64,000 bases of DNA from Rapana venosa. Its lineage: Eukaryota > Mollusca > Gastropoda > Neogastropoda > Muricidae. Below the pieces are notes generated by a model. The model made no database searches. It saw only the letters and a program-made list of their open reading frames with translations, and had not been told where the DNA came from. The stretch spans positions 66,406,337 to 66,470,336 of the forward strand of contig CM054135.1 in the NCBI GenBank assembly GCA_028751875.1, in the 5' to 3' direction. Both the position numbers and the translations under genes were made by a program. Shown here piece after piece: positions 11,110-21,479 of this stretch (positions within the stretch are counted from its first letter, which is position 1; every line of letters starts with the position of its first letter).

Positions 11110-12340
11110 TAATCTTTGAGTCTTGAGCACCGGGTCTGGATATTGATCAGACAGAGAGGTGGTCTTCCCTTTCAACTTTTGTGCAGACAAGCCAGCGCTT
11201 TAAACTGTTTTCTCAAGAGTGCTGATGCAAAGAATAAACAGACAGGTAAAGAGGAAAACCTTACTTTCATGCCAGCGTTTTTAAGTCGTGATCCAGGTAA
11301 AGACATGAATATACCCAAAATGCTTCTTCAAGAGGTTGTTGAGGAAGAGAAAGAGAGACAGACAGACAGACAGAGACAGAGATGGAGAGAGAGAGAGAGA
11401 GAGATGTAGTAATGATACTATTTTTATTACATTGGCAGACATACAATTACAATCTCCACAACTCACTATGCAATGAAGTATTTTTGACAAAATGTTTAAA
11501 AAAAAGAAAGTTGGTAAAAAGACAATTTTCTATGCTACTTCGAGAAAAGCACTGACAAAGAAATCTTTGACTTCATCAGACATATATCCTTGTTGGAAGA
11601 AAAGTTATGTTTTTGTAGATTATCACCACTGGTCTAGCAACTAGAACAACATCTTCAAGCTTCATAGCGACAGCAATTTATTTTTATGCCAGACAGAAAT
11701 CTTAAAGAACCAAGAGTCGACTGAAATATGTTAAACTTTATTCAGTCAACCAAACTTGAAAGCACAGCCAACAAAAAAGTGTTGGCTTTCGACGAGAAAA
11801 GCTTTTCCTCCCCGGACAGAACCATTACCCAACATCACTTTGCTGTAAGGGCATTATGGCTGACGACCGTACTGACTGGTTTCACCATCTCCCATCTCTC
11901 CAGTGACGGTGTTTTCAAAACTTCAAGTCCACGACCTTGCATTTACCTTGTTCGTGTCACTCTATAAAGTAATACCCAAAGAATCGTCTTTTGACTAGAT
12001 GCTAGCACAAGGACAGTTATATCAAAGACAGGAAAACATAAAACAGTGTACAACGTCTCAGACAGATTGAATTATTGATAGACAAGAGCCTGAGGCTTTC
12101 GGTGTTTTGTATATCATTATGCTCCTGGTGAAAATAATGTTTACAATGTGTAAGATGTAAACCGAGTGATATTTCGTGCTAACGATTTCTCTGGTTCGCA
12201 TGACGTTCACATCTTTTCAAACCGTTGTTACATAAGATTTTATATTGAAAAAAAGAAAAAAAAACTTAATGTGGTCAAACCCTCCAGAGTTTTGTAAGTC
12301 ATAATCATTTCCAAAGTGCAACTACGTGAAGAACCCAATA
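11110..12340. other. Gene-free part of copy A3
   Basis: No recognisable gene. It contains a (GACA)n/(GA)n tract at 11347-11405. The rest is AT-rich unique-looking sequence with scattered short open frames. Confidence 0.5.
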
Positions 12341-12592
12341 CAGATCTGTTTTATTTATTTTTATTTATCCTTTTATTTTTGTATTACGAGGACACTAGAA
12401 TATAAGCACTCACGTGCTTTTTTCTACATCCAGTCCCCAAGTTTATGTAGTTTTGTACATGTTGTCATCCGTTCCCACCGGCACACAATGGACTACTCTT
12501 CCGAAAAGCAGCGAAACAGGTTTTGACGTGTGCGCGAGATGTCCTGCTTGCGTTTTCACATAGGACCTCTGTTTATAATCTCATCGAAAGGA
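12340..12592 (-). mobile_element. SINE family 1 body, minus strand
   Basis: Read on the plus strand it begins with the T-rich complement of the tail, then 'GCACTCACGTGCTTTTTT', the 'CCCACCGGCACACAATGG' block, and the 'GTTTATAATCTCATC' block. It stops before the tRNA head and abuts a (TTG)n tract. Confidence 0.85.
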
Positions 12593-12595
12593 CGT

Positions 12596-12663
12596 GTTTG
12601 TTGTTTGTTTGTTTGTTTTGTTGTTTTGGTGTTGTTGTTGTTGTTGTTGTTGTTTTTTGGGGG
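12596..12663. repeat. TTG/TTTG microsatellite
   Basis: (GTTT)n then (GTT)n, ending in a short G run. No gene. Confidence 0.9.
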
Positions 12664-13350
12664 GAGCGGAGTGGGCACTGACAGATATGATTTAAGTGTT
12701 ATGTAGCAGACTTCTAGCTGAGCTGTTTCATCTAAAGGGAATGCCTTCCAGTACAGCCAAAGAAGTAGGTCTTTGACATTACAGAGAGAAAACGAGGGGA
12801 AGAAACCCTGCGGGGTACTATTTCTCTGTCTCCAACCATGTAGAGTCAAGTATCACTCTTTACCCCCAAAAGACTCTGAAGGCAGTTGTTTTTTGTCTGT
12901 CTTCAGACAGACAGAGTCAAATATCATTCCTTGCACCTAGCAGTCACACAGTGTTAGCCCTTAAGGTTAAACAGAGCTGTCATTTGTGTACCGTCTGCCA
13001 TTATCTTTCTCTTTAGAGAAACCTGGAAAAAAAAACTAGTACATGTTAATTTTATCTAATTTTGCCAATTATTTGAAAATATGATGGTGCATATTGCACG
13101 ACCTTTTAATTTCTTTTTTTCTCGTTTGCATGAACACGTGGTTTGTCTTTTTATTGGTCTTGTCTCTTTTTTTGTTGTTACCTCTTTCGGTCCTTTTTAT
13201 TTTTGCAATAGTTATTTTTCAGAGTCAATGGAAGTTATGTAAAGAAAACATCAAAACCAAACGAAAAATAAAAAATCGACAAAGCATGATAAAAATCAAC
13301 AGTTACAAATAATGCAGTTTTGCAATATTGTTGTTAGAGGTACTCATTTT

Positions 13351-13643
13351 CGGGGACGGGATAGCTAGCTCAGTGGTCGGAGCACTCGCTTTCCCCCAGC
13401 CAAGGTTAAGCAGCATCGAGCGTGATTACTAATTGGATGGGTGACCGTCTGCGCGCCTTGGTTTCAGATCAGTCCCCCAGTTCACCCAGCTGTAAATGGG
13501 TACCTGCCTCTTTAGGGTCAGGGAAGATAAAGCAGCGAGGGAGAGGAGATGGGCGCCACCCTCAATATGCTGGCCCGTAGACAAGTGGTCTCTGACGCCT
13601 CGCTCCCCTACGACCTTATAGGTTGTGGGACACCTTTACCTTT
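13351..13643 (+). mobile_element. Chimeric tRNA/5S rRNA-headed SINE
   Basis: A 293-bp element lies between perfect 10-bp direct repeats TACTCATTTT at 13341-13350 and 13644-13653. Near its 5' end is a tRNA-type A box (TAGCTCAGTGG, 13366-13376). In place of a tRNA B box, 13399-13457 resembles the internal promoter region of 5S rRNA: an 'AAGGTTAAGCAGC..CGAGC' part (box A/intermediate element) and a 'TTGGATGGGTGACCG' part (box C). The remainder is an unrelated body ending in 'GACACCTTTACC'. It should be a Pol III retroposon. Dependence on a LINE is inferred, and its 3' end does not match any LINE tail seen here. Confidence 0.85.
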
Positions 13644-13844
13644 TACTCATTTTCTGTATCAAAAATATATGTACAAACAACAGCAGTTTAGTCTTAAGCT
13701 TACATTATGGTTAAAGAAACGTTAAGTCTTTCATATTTCCTTTTGTAGACTGGACACAGCAAAACAGGCAGAGCTGGTCATAAACACCTGATTATTTCAG
13801 CTTACCAGAGCAGGCGGTTGCTTTAGAACTGTGCATGCACATCA

Positions 13845-13845
13845 C

Positions 13846-13897
<52 letters not shown>

Positions 13898-13905
13898 GCG
13901 CGCTG
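13845..13905. repeat. CA then CG dinucleotide microsatellite
   Basis: (CA)n runs into about 20 bases of alternating CG, a strong Z-DNA-forming type of sequence. Confidence 0.95.
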
Positions 13906-14145
13906 TCATCTTCAACATGACAGTCAGTAGACGGTACCAATGAACGTCCATTTCTGTCTCCCAAAGAGGTGTCTGCCGGTAATGGTGTTGAAATAAATGG
14001 ACCACCATTTTGCCATTACATTCCCCCTCTCGTCTAGACCTACGTGGCTAGACCATGAGGCATTGGCAAGACAGAGCTGCAGCATTGTGTGGGACTTTGC
14101 TGAAGCCATCTTTCCAAGCAAATTCTTTCTGTCTGCAGCCTGTCT
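13905..14145. other. Coding-like block ii, copy A3
   Basis: This block aligns with 2800-3020 and 7018-7225. The core 'GAGGTGTCTG' followed by 'GGTAATGGTGTTGAAATAAA' is nearly identical. The minus-strand peptide KWWSIYFNTIT matches KWWPIYFNTIT of A2. Around the core the similarity fades. Confidence 0.3.
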
Positions 14146-14257
14146 TTCAATGTCTGCCTAACTGTCTCTGCCTCTAACACTTTCGAACAGTCTCTCTTGA
14201 TCTTTGGATTTCTCTACTTGTCTGTTCAGAATATTTTATGCTTTTTTTTTAAATTTC

Positions 14258-14450
14258 TGTTATTTCGACCATAATGGAATAAGCACTCGTTTTACTGTTT
14301 TTACATCTAGTCCCCGTGTGTATGCAGCCTTGTAAATTTTGTCATTGGTACCCATGTTTCCGAAAAGCGGTACAAGTTTTGACGTATGGGCAAGATGTGC
14401 TGCTTGCGTTTGCACACCGGCCTCGGTTTCTAGTCTCAGATTGTGTCTTT
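14258..14450 (-). mobile_element. SINE family 1 body, minus strand, degraded
   Basis: Contains the complement of the tail, 'ACATCTAGTCCCCGTGTGTA', 'CCGAAAAGCGG' and the 'GCCTCGGTTTCTAGTCTCA' block. An internal part of the 'CACCGGCACACAATGGCC' block is deleted. The head is missing. Confidence 0.8.
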
Positions 14451-15380
14451 TAAAGAAATTTTCATATTAAAATAATAGTCTTGAGTCTGGAATACTGCTT
14501 GCCTATCATTTTGCAATGAGCTCTTTCTTTTCAGTTACTGTTTTTATTGATATTATTTTTTGGTGTATTGCTGTTAGGTTTATTCTCCTGTTGAATTCGT
14601 TTGCAACTCTCCACCCCAAAAGGAGTGAAAAGAATTAAATCTTGAAATCTCGAAATCGTGTGTGTGTGTTTTTCCATGTGGGTGTCTTATTCTCTGTCAA
14701 AAAATTGAATTATTGTCGCTGGAAAATGTTTCGGTTTGTATTTATTTTGGTGCAGGAAGCAATTATTATGAAATGTTTCAGATTATAATAATTATTGGTG
14801 TCAAACTCAGTTGAACACTCTCAACAGTAGAACACATAAAAAACTCTGTCCGATTTTTCTCTTAAAATAACACAAATGCAGTCATTGCAAAGCTAGTGAC
14901 GCGCATATTTCAGATTCCAGCGTTATAATAATAATCATCATCATCATCATAATCATAATCATAATGATAGTAAATAAATTGTCACCAGAAATAAGCAATC
15001 ATTTTCTTGGTTTTTAATTTGTTTTTCAATTTGTTTTTGTGGACGTTGTTGAACTCGTTTCATATTGCACATATAATACACCAAATTCCAGTAAGTTCAA
15101 GAAAGAGCTTTATTTAAGTCATCAGCATTGATGTTTCAGTTCACTTGAGACAGGAGGAAGACAATAGTTGGGCTGGTGTTGTTTAGCTGGGGGCTGTTCT
15201 TTTAGTTCATCTGTGATGATACCTAAGACCTGGTGTTCACGTGCCTATCCCGATAACGTATCTATCTAAATGTAGGGACTGTAAAAGGGAATCTCATTAT
15301 GTTTTGAGAGTGTTGTTAGTATTGGTATTGTTCTTGCGGGATGTCTTATTATAAAGTTTTAATAGTACTATTATAATGTT
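14450..15380. other. Gene-free AT-rich stretch
   Basis: No gene, RNA or known repeat is recognised. A short (ATC)n/(AAT)n run lies at 14935-14970. Confidence 0.5.
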
Positions 15381-15384
15381 TCAG

Positions 15385-15530
15385 TGAGAGAGATAGAGAA
15401 CAGACAGACAGACACAGACAGACAGACAGATAGACGGATTGACAGACAGACAGACCCACATATAAACAGACAGATGGACAAACATGCAAATTGATCAACC
15501 AAACAATCAACAGACAGAGGGACAGAGAGT
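15385..15530. repeat. GACA tetranucleotide microsatellite
   Basis: Imperfect (GACA)n with GATA and other interruptions. Similar tracts lie at 11347-11405 and 19365-19450. Confidence 0.9.
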
Positions 15531-15719
15531 TACAGTCATTCATTTTCCAAAATATTCTACATATTCTCCTTTTTTGCGCTGTTAGCCATTGAATCATTGG
15601 CGGTATCTACATAGATTTAAAAGTGATTTGGAAGATCCATGAACGTGCACACATGTATATATCCATGCATACAAGCAGCACACGAACGCATATGTACACA
15701 CACATGCAAGGAAGCAAGC

Positions 15720-15737
15720 AAGACACACACACATTCA

Positions 15738-15786
<49 letters not shown>

Positions 15787-16076
15787 TCCCTACTTTCATC
15801 ATCACCACTATACACACACACACCACTATCCCTTCGCAGAACATCTTGTGCGCACGTTAAAACCCGTTCCGCTTTTCGGAAGAGTAGGCCAATGTGTGCC
15901 GGTGGGAAAGGATGAACAATTTTACAAAACCGCATACACATGGGGGCTGGATGAAAAAAGCACATGAATGCTTATTCCATTTTCCTCGAAATAAAAGAAT
16001 AAAATAAAATAAAAAATAAAAAAATACTTTCATCATCACCACTACACACACACTATCCCTACTTTCATCATCACCA

Positions 16077-16128
<52 letters not shown>

Positions 16129-16305
16129 TCCCTACTTCATCAGCACCACTACACACACACACACTATCCCTACTTTCATCAGCACCACTACACACACACA
16201 CACTATCCCTACTTTCATCAGCACCACTACACACACACACACTATCCCTACTTTCATCAGCACCACTACACACACACACTATCCCTACTTTCATCAGCAC
16301 CACTA
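15720..16305 (+). repeat. ~36-bp minisatellite with CA tracts
   Basis: After (CA)n at 15722-15784 comes a repeat of the form 'CTATCCCTACTTTCATCA' + (T/G)CACCACTA + (CA)n. One to two units lie before the SINE insert, and about seven resume at 16027 and run to 16305. Later units have CAGC and earlier units CATC at one site, so two variants are clustered. The minus-strand frame through it is an artefact. Confidence 0.9.
15836..16026 (+). mobile_element. 5'-truncated SINE family 1 inside the minisatellite
   Basis: Starts at 'GCAGAACATCTTG', continues through 'GAGTAGGCCAATGTGTGCCGG' and 'GGGGCTGGATGAAAAAAGCA', and ends in an AATAAAATAAAATAAA tail. The minisatellite unit breaks after CTATCCCT and resumes with ACTTTCATC, so the insertion lies within one repeat unit. 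Confidence 0.9.
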
Positions 16306-16339
16306 CGTTTTCCATGACTGAAGACGAAACAGAGGATAG

Positions 16340-16530
16340 ACATGAAAGGTGGCTTTACCGCCCAGAGAACTTCCGATGGTAATAGTTTTCAAATTATAGC
16401 CAACCCCTCTGGTCTTTCAGTTACTCCAGACTTCCACGCTAAAAGGATTTCAGGGAAATTGAATGTGACATTTTCGTCTCCAGGAAATGCCAAAAAATAT
16501 CTTATTGCAGTTCATTACGTAATCTCTTGA
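16340..16530 (+). other. Diverged coding-like block ii
   Basis: Shares the 'CCGATGGTAAT.GT.TTCAAAT' core with 17864 and, more remotely, with block ii of the A segment. The plus frame from 16342 is open for 62 codons (FQIIANPSGLSV), then ends. The match to 17864 includes 'CAAATTATAGCCAAC'. It is an additional decayed copy of the same repeat or exon. Confidence 0.3.
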
Positions 16531-17165
16531 CAGAATTCGTTAATTATCTTATTTGGATTTTGTCAAACAAGTGGGAGATTTCGAAATAAGGACTATCGTT
16601 TTACCGGTAGCGGAAAATAAAATCACTGTTTGGTGGGGTTTCTTCTTGTCAGTGTCATCATAACGAGGGTCATCGTTATCGTTGTACGTAATGCATCGTC
16701 ATTGCTAACAAATCACTATCATCATCATTGTTATAATCATCATCAATGCCATCATCATAAGTCATCATTGGTATTCATATTATCATTTACATCCTCCTCC
16801 TCATCATCATCATTGTCCTCCTCTTCATTTTTTGTGCTGAAAAATTGAAACACTTACTTTTATTCCACAGTGCTATGCAGTTTAAAAAGTCGGAAGGTTC
16901 TTAATAAACTGAAAATGCGTTCTGCCTTTTTCGCTCTCATAAGACAAAATATGCGAATGATTCAAAGGTGCTGATGTTTTTTTTAAATGATTTTTAACAG
17001 TCTTTAACAGATTTTTAACTTGGTGATTTGTCTTTATTGACCATCCATACAAATGTGACAGGCGATACTCCATTTTATCACTTTTTTTTTTACTTTGCTA
17101 TCTTCACATCTGCCATCCCTTTCCAGTACCTTTCCATTGCTATAAAATAGCACTCTTTTTTCAGA
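16530..17165. other. Gene-free stretch
   Basis: AT-rich with ATC/TCA-rich imperfect repeats at 16710-16825. No gene is recognised. Confidence 0.5.
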
Positions 17166-17172
17166 TTCCTTT

Positions 17173-17174
<2 letters not shown>

Positions 17175-17231
<57 letters not shown>

Positions 17232-17283
17232 GTGCGCGCGCGCGTACACACACACACACACACACACACACCACACACACCAT
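17175..17283. repeat. CA/CG microsatellite
   Basis: (CA)n, a short CG-rich alternating stretch near 17228-17246, then (CA)n. Confidence 0.95.
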
Positions 17284-17663
17284 CGCCACTTTTATCAGTG
17301 CATTTTTTCTCTCTGAAGGCCAGCGTTTTCGGTATTGGTAAATGGTTTTCCCCTTGTTCACCGGCTCAAGATACTCAACTGCCCAAAGCCATTTTAACAG
17401 TAACTGGAAATTATTATCAAACTCTTTAGCACATCATCCAAACTACCGGATTTTTTTTCTAAAGATATTTATTAGATAATAAGTGAGTCAATATTGCAAA
17501 CGTGAAAGCGTTGTACTCTCAACCTTTCCCGAAAAAATTGAGGTGGGGAGAGGGGAGGGGGGGGGACTTGACTTTGCCCTGGCATGGGGTCATTTATCCA
17601 AATTTTGTGTGTAATACTTTTATGCAACTGGAATGGGCCTTTGAAATAAACTTATATATTTCC

Positions 17664-17732
17664 CTTACCTTGCCTTGCCTTGACTTGCCTTGTCTTGCCT
17701 TGCCTTGCCTTGCCTTTCCTTGTCTCGTGTTG
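17664..17732. repeat. CCTTG pentanucleotide repeat
   Basis: About a dozen copies of CCTTG with single-base variants. G-rich runs flank it on both sides (17540-17570 and 17765-17800). Confidence 0.9.
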
Positions 17733-17859
17733 GTACGCAGCATTCTACAAGAACCTTCCAGACTGGGGGAGGGGGGTAATTGCAGAGGAGGGGAGGGGGT
17801 AATTCTTATCTCTGACGAGCCTGTCCATTTTAGGGCAACACCCACTTAGCCACAAGACA

Positions 17860-17980
17860 GATGATACACCTGATAGGTGTCCTTACCGCCAACAGAATTT
17901 CCGTTGGTAATGGTGTTCAAATTATAGCCAACTGGTTTGGCATCCACTTACGTCTGTTCTTCCAAGCTAAAGGGGTTACA
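17860..17980 (+). other. Diverged coding-like block ii, further copy
   Basis: The plus frame gives RISVGNGVQIIAN, close to VSVGNGVEINGPP in A1 and A2. This ties the block to the A-segment family. No intact gene. Confidence 0.3.
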
Positions 17981-18082
17981 CATTAAAAAAGATATTATGT
18001 TTATTCCCCTAAAAATGGGGATTAATTTTATAATTATGGCAAATTTCCGTAGGAAAGTATTGAAAACAACTGCTCTTTCTGA

Positions 18083-18139
18083 TAGGTCATATATAATATA
18101 TATATATATATAATAAGTAGTGTGTTTTGTGTGTGTGTG

Positions 18140-18188
<49 letters not shown>

Positions 18189-18189
18189 C

Positions 18190-18223
<34 letters not shown>

Positions 18224-18250
18224 CTTTAGATAGATAGATAGATAGATGTG
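18083..18250. repeat. AT, GT, AT and GATA microsatellites
   Basis: (AT)n, (GT)n, (AT)n, then (GATA)n in immediate succession. Confidence 0.95.
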
Positions 18251-18261
18251 AGAGAGATTTT

Positions 18262-18655
18262 ATATTTTATACCACTTCAAGTTACGGCAGATTTCTCTGC
18301 GTGAAATTCGGGCTGCTCTCCCCGAGGAGAGCCCGCCGCCGCCACAAGAGCAGCGCCACCCAATTGTTTTTTCTGCATTTTTTGTTTCCCTACCAGAGTG
18401 CCTTTTTTTCTACAGAATTTTGCGGGAGAGCTGTTGCGGTGGGTTCTTTTCCGTGCGCTAAATAATAATGTGTATCACACGGGACCTTGGTTTATCGTCT
18501 CAGCCGAAAGAGTAGCACCCAGACCACCACTCACGGTCTACTGGATGGGGGAAAAGTTGCTGGCCAAAATGGGGATCGAACCACCACATATTTTGAACCT
18601 GGAGTTTTGGCTTTCTCGGAAGGTGCATTACTTCTAGACCACCGATCCACCAATG
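18262..18655 (-). mobile_element. SINE family 2, full length, minus strand
   Basis: The complement of the element at 31826-32215. Shared parts, read on the plus strand here, are 'GGCTGCTCTCCCCGAGGAGA', 'CAAGAGCAGCGCCACCC', 'GTGGGTTCTTTT', 'GGTTTATCGTCTC' and a tRNA-like head complement with 'GGGGATCGAACCACC' and 'CTAGACCACCGATCCACC'. The 3' end next to 18262 carries the imperfect CTCTCC/GGAGAG hairpin typical of this family here. Confidence 0.85.
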
Positions 18656-18659
18656 AATG

Positions 18660-19365
18660 TGTTGATGTTGATTTTGCATGGTGCTGTAAGCTGTAAGCTC
18701 TATGATGACATTACCTGATTCATTCTGTTATCCTTTAGATGTATGGTCGTTTGCTGGTAACCTAAATGACTGTATATGTTTTGAGAGTATTAATAAAATT
18801 AATAAAGTATTTGGAATTGGAAGTATGTGTGTGATATTAAGCTGGATTTTTGGCTTTAAATGCGTAACTTTAACAACCCGAGCTCTGTACTTCCAGTTCA
18901 ACCAGTTACACTGGTACTTGGTACACCGGAAACTCCGTCAGGGTTCCCCCCCCCCCCCCCTCTTCAACTCTTTCTTCACGTAGTCCAGCGTCCAGGAACG
19001 GAGCTCAATGCCATTCTAGAAGAAAACATTGGAAGGCTACGGCCCAAACAACGTGCGAAGTCAAGGTAACTACTCTATCCATATTTAACCAGGTACATAA
19101 TTCATGAAAGGCACACACAGCAAATAGCTCTATCGTTGGCTAGCCAAATGTAAGAAAACCAAATTCCTTTCATCACTCATACCAAGGTACCAAGTTAATC
19201 ATAGGGACCCAATAGAGAGTATACGATTGTTAATCCAACAATCAGAGACTACATTACTCTCAACTGACACTATCTTAATAATGTCCAACAGAACGTAGTC
19301 TATTCTCATATCTCTTTCATAACATTGGTTCCTATCATACCTCATGGATATTGTAGCACCAGAGA
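18660..19365. other. Gene-free stretch
   Basis: AT-rich, with a poly-C run at 18943-18960. No gene, known repeat or RNA is recognised. Confidence 0.5.
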
Positions 19366-19452
19366 CAGAGACAGGCAGACCGGCAAAGACAGAAAGACAG
19401 ACAGAGACATACAGAGACACAGAGACAGACAGAGACACAGAGACAGACAGCG
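19365..19452. repeat. GACA-type microsatellite
   Basis: Imperfect (GACA)n/(GAGACA)n. Confidence 0.9.
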
Positions 19453-19479
19453 AGTAAACATATTCTAGATACCAGCCGC

Positions 19480-19760
19480 CATGGCGCAGTGGTTAGCGCC
19501 TTGGGTTACGGACTGGAAGGTCGCGGGTTCGATTCCCATAAGAGTCATAGGGATTTTTCGGACTCCGGCCGGCTCCTACCCAGAGTGAGTGTGCTGTGGG
19601 CTCAGTGGGAAGACTGGGACCACACAGTCGAGTTTCATCCACTTAACGGATGCGAGTTTGAGAGTGTTGCTCAAATTACCTGACCAACACTGCAGGTGTC
19701 TGTATCTCTCGGGCCCGGTTGACGCCGGGATATATTATGATAGTAAGCGTAGAGTACAAC
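19480..19760 (+). mobile_element. SINE family 3, tRNA-headed
   Basis: The tRNA-like head has an A box (TGGCGCAGTGGTTAGCGCC) and a perfect B box (GGTTCGATTCC). The body is unlike families 1 and 2: 'TTTTTCGGACTCCGGCCGGC', 'GTGCTGTGGGCTCAGTGGGA' and a terminal 'GGCCCGGTTGACGCCGGGAT'. Only one copy is present, so its ends cannot be set by comparison. Confidence 0.7.
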
Positions 19761-19859
19761 CCTGTCAAGTAGTCTCAAAGCATATGCACTTCCACAGCAG
19801 CATCATTACGTCATCCTCATTGTCATTGATCATCATGCATTAAAAAAAAAAATGCCTCT

Positions 19860-20330
19860 GATTCGGTGTCCGGTTTCTCTGGTCTCATGGTGACTTCAGA
19901 TTCGGTTTGCCCATACACTTCTGTGCCTGTGGTGAGTTTGTGTCAAAGCCTTTGGGGTTGGAGGTTCAGGGGGGACGGTCGTTGGAGGGACGTTGTGGTG
20001 GTTGCCACCTGGGGTGGGCAACTCACTCAGTCTGGCTCCGCGACTGAGCTAATACTGTCGTTAGTAGGGGGCTTAGTAGGTGGTGTCCTGCCTATGTTAG
20101 CTCAGAACAGGCACCACTGAACACCACCAAAGTGACCCAGCAGCAGTGCAGGGCCCCTCTGGCTGGTGGCCCCACGGCGGCCTGATAGTGATGGGCTCCC
20201 TGTGGACTTCCGACCCTGAGGATAAGACATAACAAATCTGGGTATGGTTGTGGCGGGGAGATTCTAGATTGTCACAGAAATCACATACAAAATTGTTAAC
20301 TTTGGAGGCAAATGACTGACCACACACCTA
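19860..20330. other. GC-rich unrecognised block
   Basis: Markedly GC-richer than its surroundings, with 'GTGACCCAGCAGCAGTGCAG' and a 'GGTGGCCCCACGGCGGCC' stretch. It starts right after SINE family 3 and a poly-A run. No open frame beyond about 85 codons. It may be the 5' region of an unrecognised repeat. Confidence 0.3.
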
Positions 20331-20790
20331 ACCACACCCATAGGTCCTAGCCTAACATCTTTAACAGCCTAATTACCACAGGGGAAGAGCTAGGCCTAGT
20401 CCTATTACAGCATATCTTCAACACTCAGTCACTTCACTCCACAGTCGTTTACCCTGACAACTTTGTGGTCAATCCCCATTATTTTTCCCCGGTGCTCAAT
20501 GGGATTTGTAAACTTCATATCGATATAACACATACATCACATATTGATTAGTTGATGATGAGATTCCACTTTAACATGAACATTTAACCATAGAAATCAG
20601 AATAAATCCACGATCACATTAATATTCAACAGCCAAATTCTTATGACCTTAGCCAACTCTTTTATGTGCAAAGATGCAAAGATGATGTTGACTACCTAGT
20701 TTTTACATTTCTCTGAATTACTTGCCTGATTGTCATTGTTATGAGTGTAGTCAATACATAATTATTTGTGTGTGTGTTTTATTTTTATTT
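20330..20790. other. Gene-free AT-rich stretch
   Basis: Nothing recognised. Confidence 0.5.
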
Positions 20791-20791
20791 T

Positions 20792-21045
20792 TATAATTTT
20801 ATATCGAGGATAATGGAATAAGCACTAATGTGCTTTTTACATCCAGTCCCCGTGTGTATGCAGTTTTGTTAATTCTGTCATCTGTTCCCACCGGCACACA
20901 ATGGCCTACTCTTACGAAAAGCGGAACATGATTTAACGTGTGTGCCAGATGTTCCGCGTGAACACGGAACACGGAGCCTCGGTTTATAGTCTCATCGGAA
21001 GGACTTTTGGGGAGAGTGGAGTCTGCACTGATGTTAACTCCACAC
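20792..21045 (-). mobile_element. SINE family 1 body, minus strand
   Basis: Well preserved: the tail complement, 'GCACTAATGTGCTTTTTACA', 'CCCACCGGCACACAATGGCC', 'GGTTTATAGTCTCATCGGA' and 'GTGGAGTCTGCACTGATGTT', which is next to the head in type A copies. The tRNA head itself is missing, replaced by (GT)n. Confidence 0.85.
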
Positions 21046-21145
21046 TGGTGTGTGTGTGTGTGTGTGTGTGTCTGTGTCTGTGTGTGTGTGCGCGCGCGCG
21101 CGCGCGTGTATGTGTGTGCGCATGTGCGCGTGTGTTTTTGTGTGT
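21045..21145. repeat. GT/GC microsatellite
   Basis: (GT)n with an alternating CG stretch at 21090-21106. Confidence 0.9.
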
Positions 21146-21171
21146 GTTCATGACATTTTTATTTGAAGTCA

Positions 21172-21265
21172 TTTTGGAATGCTTTAACCAATAATTATGA
21201 AATAGCTTTTTTGTGTCTTTTGAGATTTTTGATGCGTATCAATCTGTCTGTCAGTATTGTGGGGG
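21172..21265 (+). repeat. Dispersed ~95-bp repeat, copy 1
   Basis: Resembles 40550-40650: TTGGAAT, then ATGAAA.TAGCTT, then TTGTGTCTTTT, then TATCAAT, then TGTCAGT. Both copies lie just downstream of a GT- or G-rich tract. Confidence 0.6.
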
Positions 21266-21479
21266 TGGGGGAGGTCTCAATTCAAAAGTTGTAGTGTGCA
21301 AAGTGCACACTATAACAATATAAAAGAGAAGAAACCATGTAAATAGTGTCATTTTGGTTAACAGAAAGAAACGTCAACAAATTCATTGTACTTTTATGGG
21401 AAAGCAACAGCAATAGTAAACTACACAAAAACAAATATTATATATAAGCAGACTTAGGAAATTATGCAAAAGCAATTTG

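Larger units (their letters stand above)
9850..14145 (+). repeat. Segmental duplication copy A3
   Basis: Third copy of the A segment. Landmarks at 9937, 10785, 11091, 12670-13020 and 13905-14140 follow the A1/A2 order. It is longer because of a CA/CT cluster (10275-10520), a GA/GACA cluster (10575-10790), a SINE at 12340-12592 and the chimeric SINE at 13351. Some of 11110-12340 cannot be aligned by eye with A1 or A2. Confidence 0.7.

Noticed and set aside
13399..13457. 5S rRNA gene
   Set aside because: Only the internal promoter half is present, and it is embedded in a retroposon with target-site duplications.
15783..16305. CRISPR-like array of direct repeats
   Set aside because: There is no unique spacer sequence between repeats; the units are a minisatellite with CA tracts in an animal genome.
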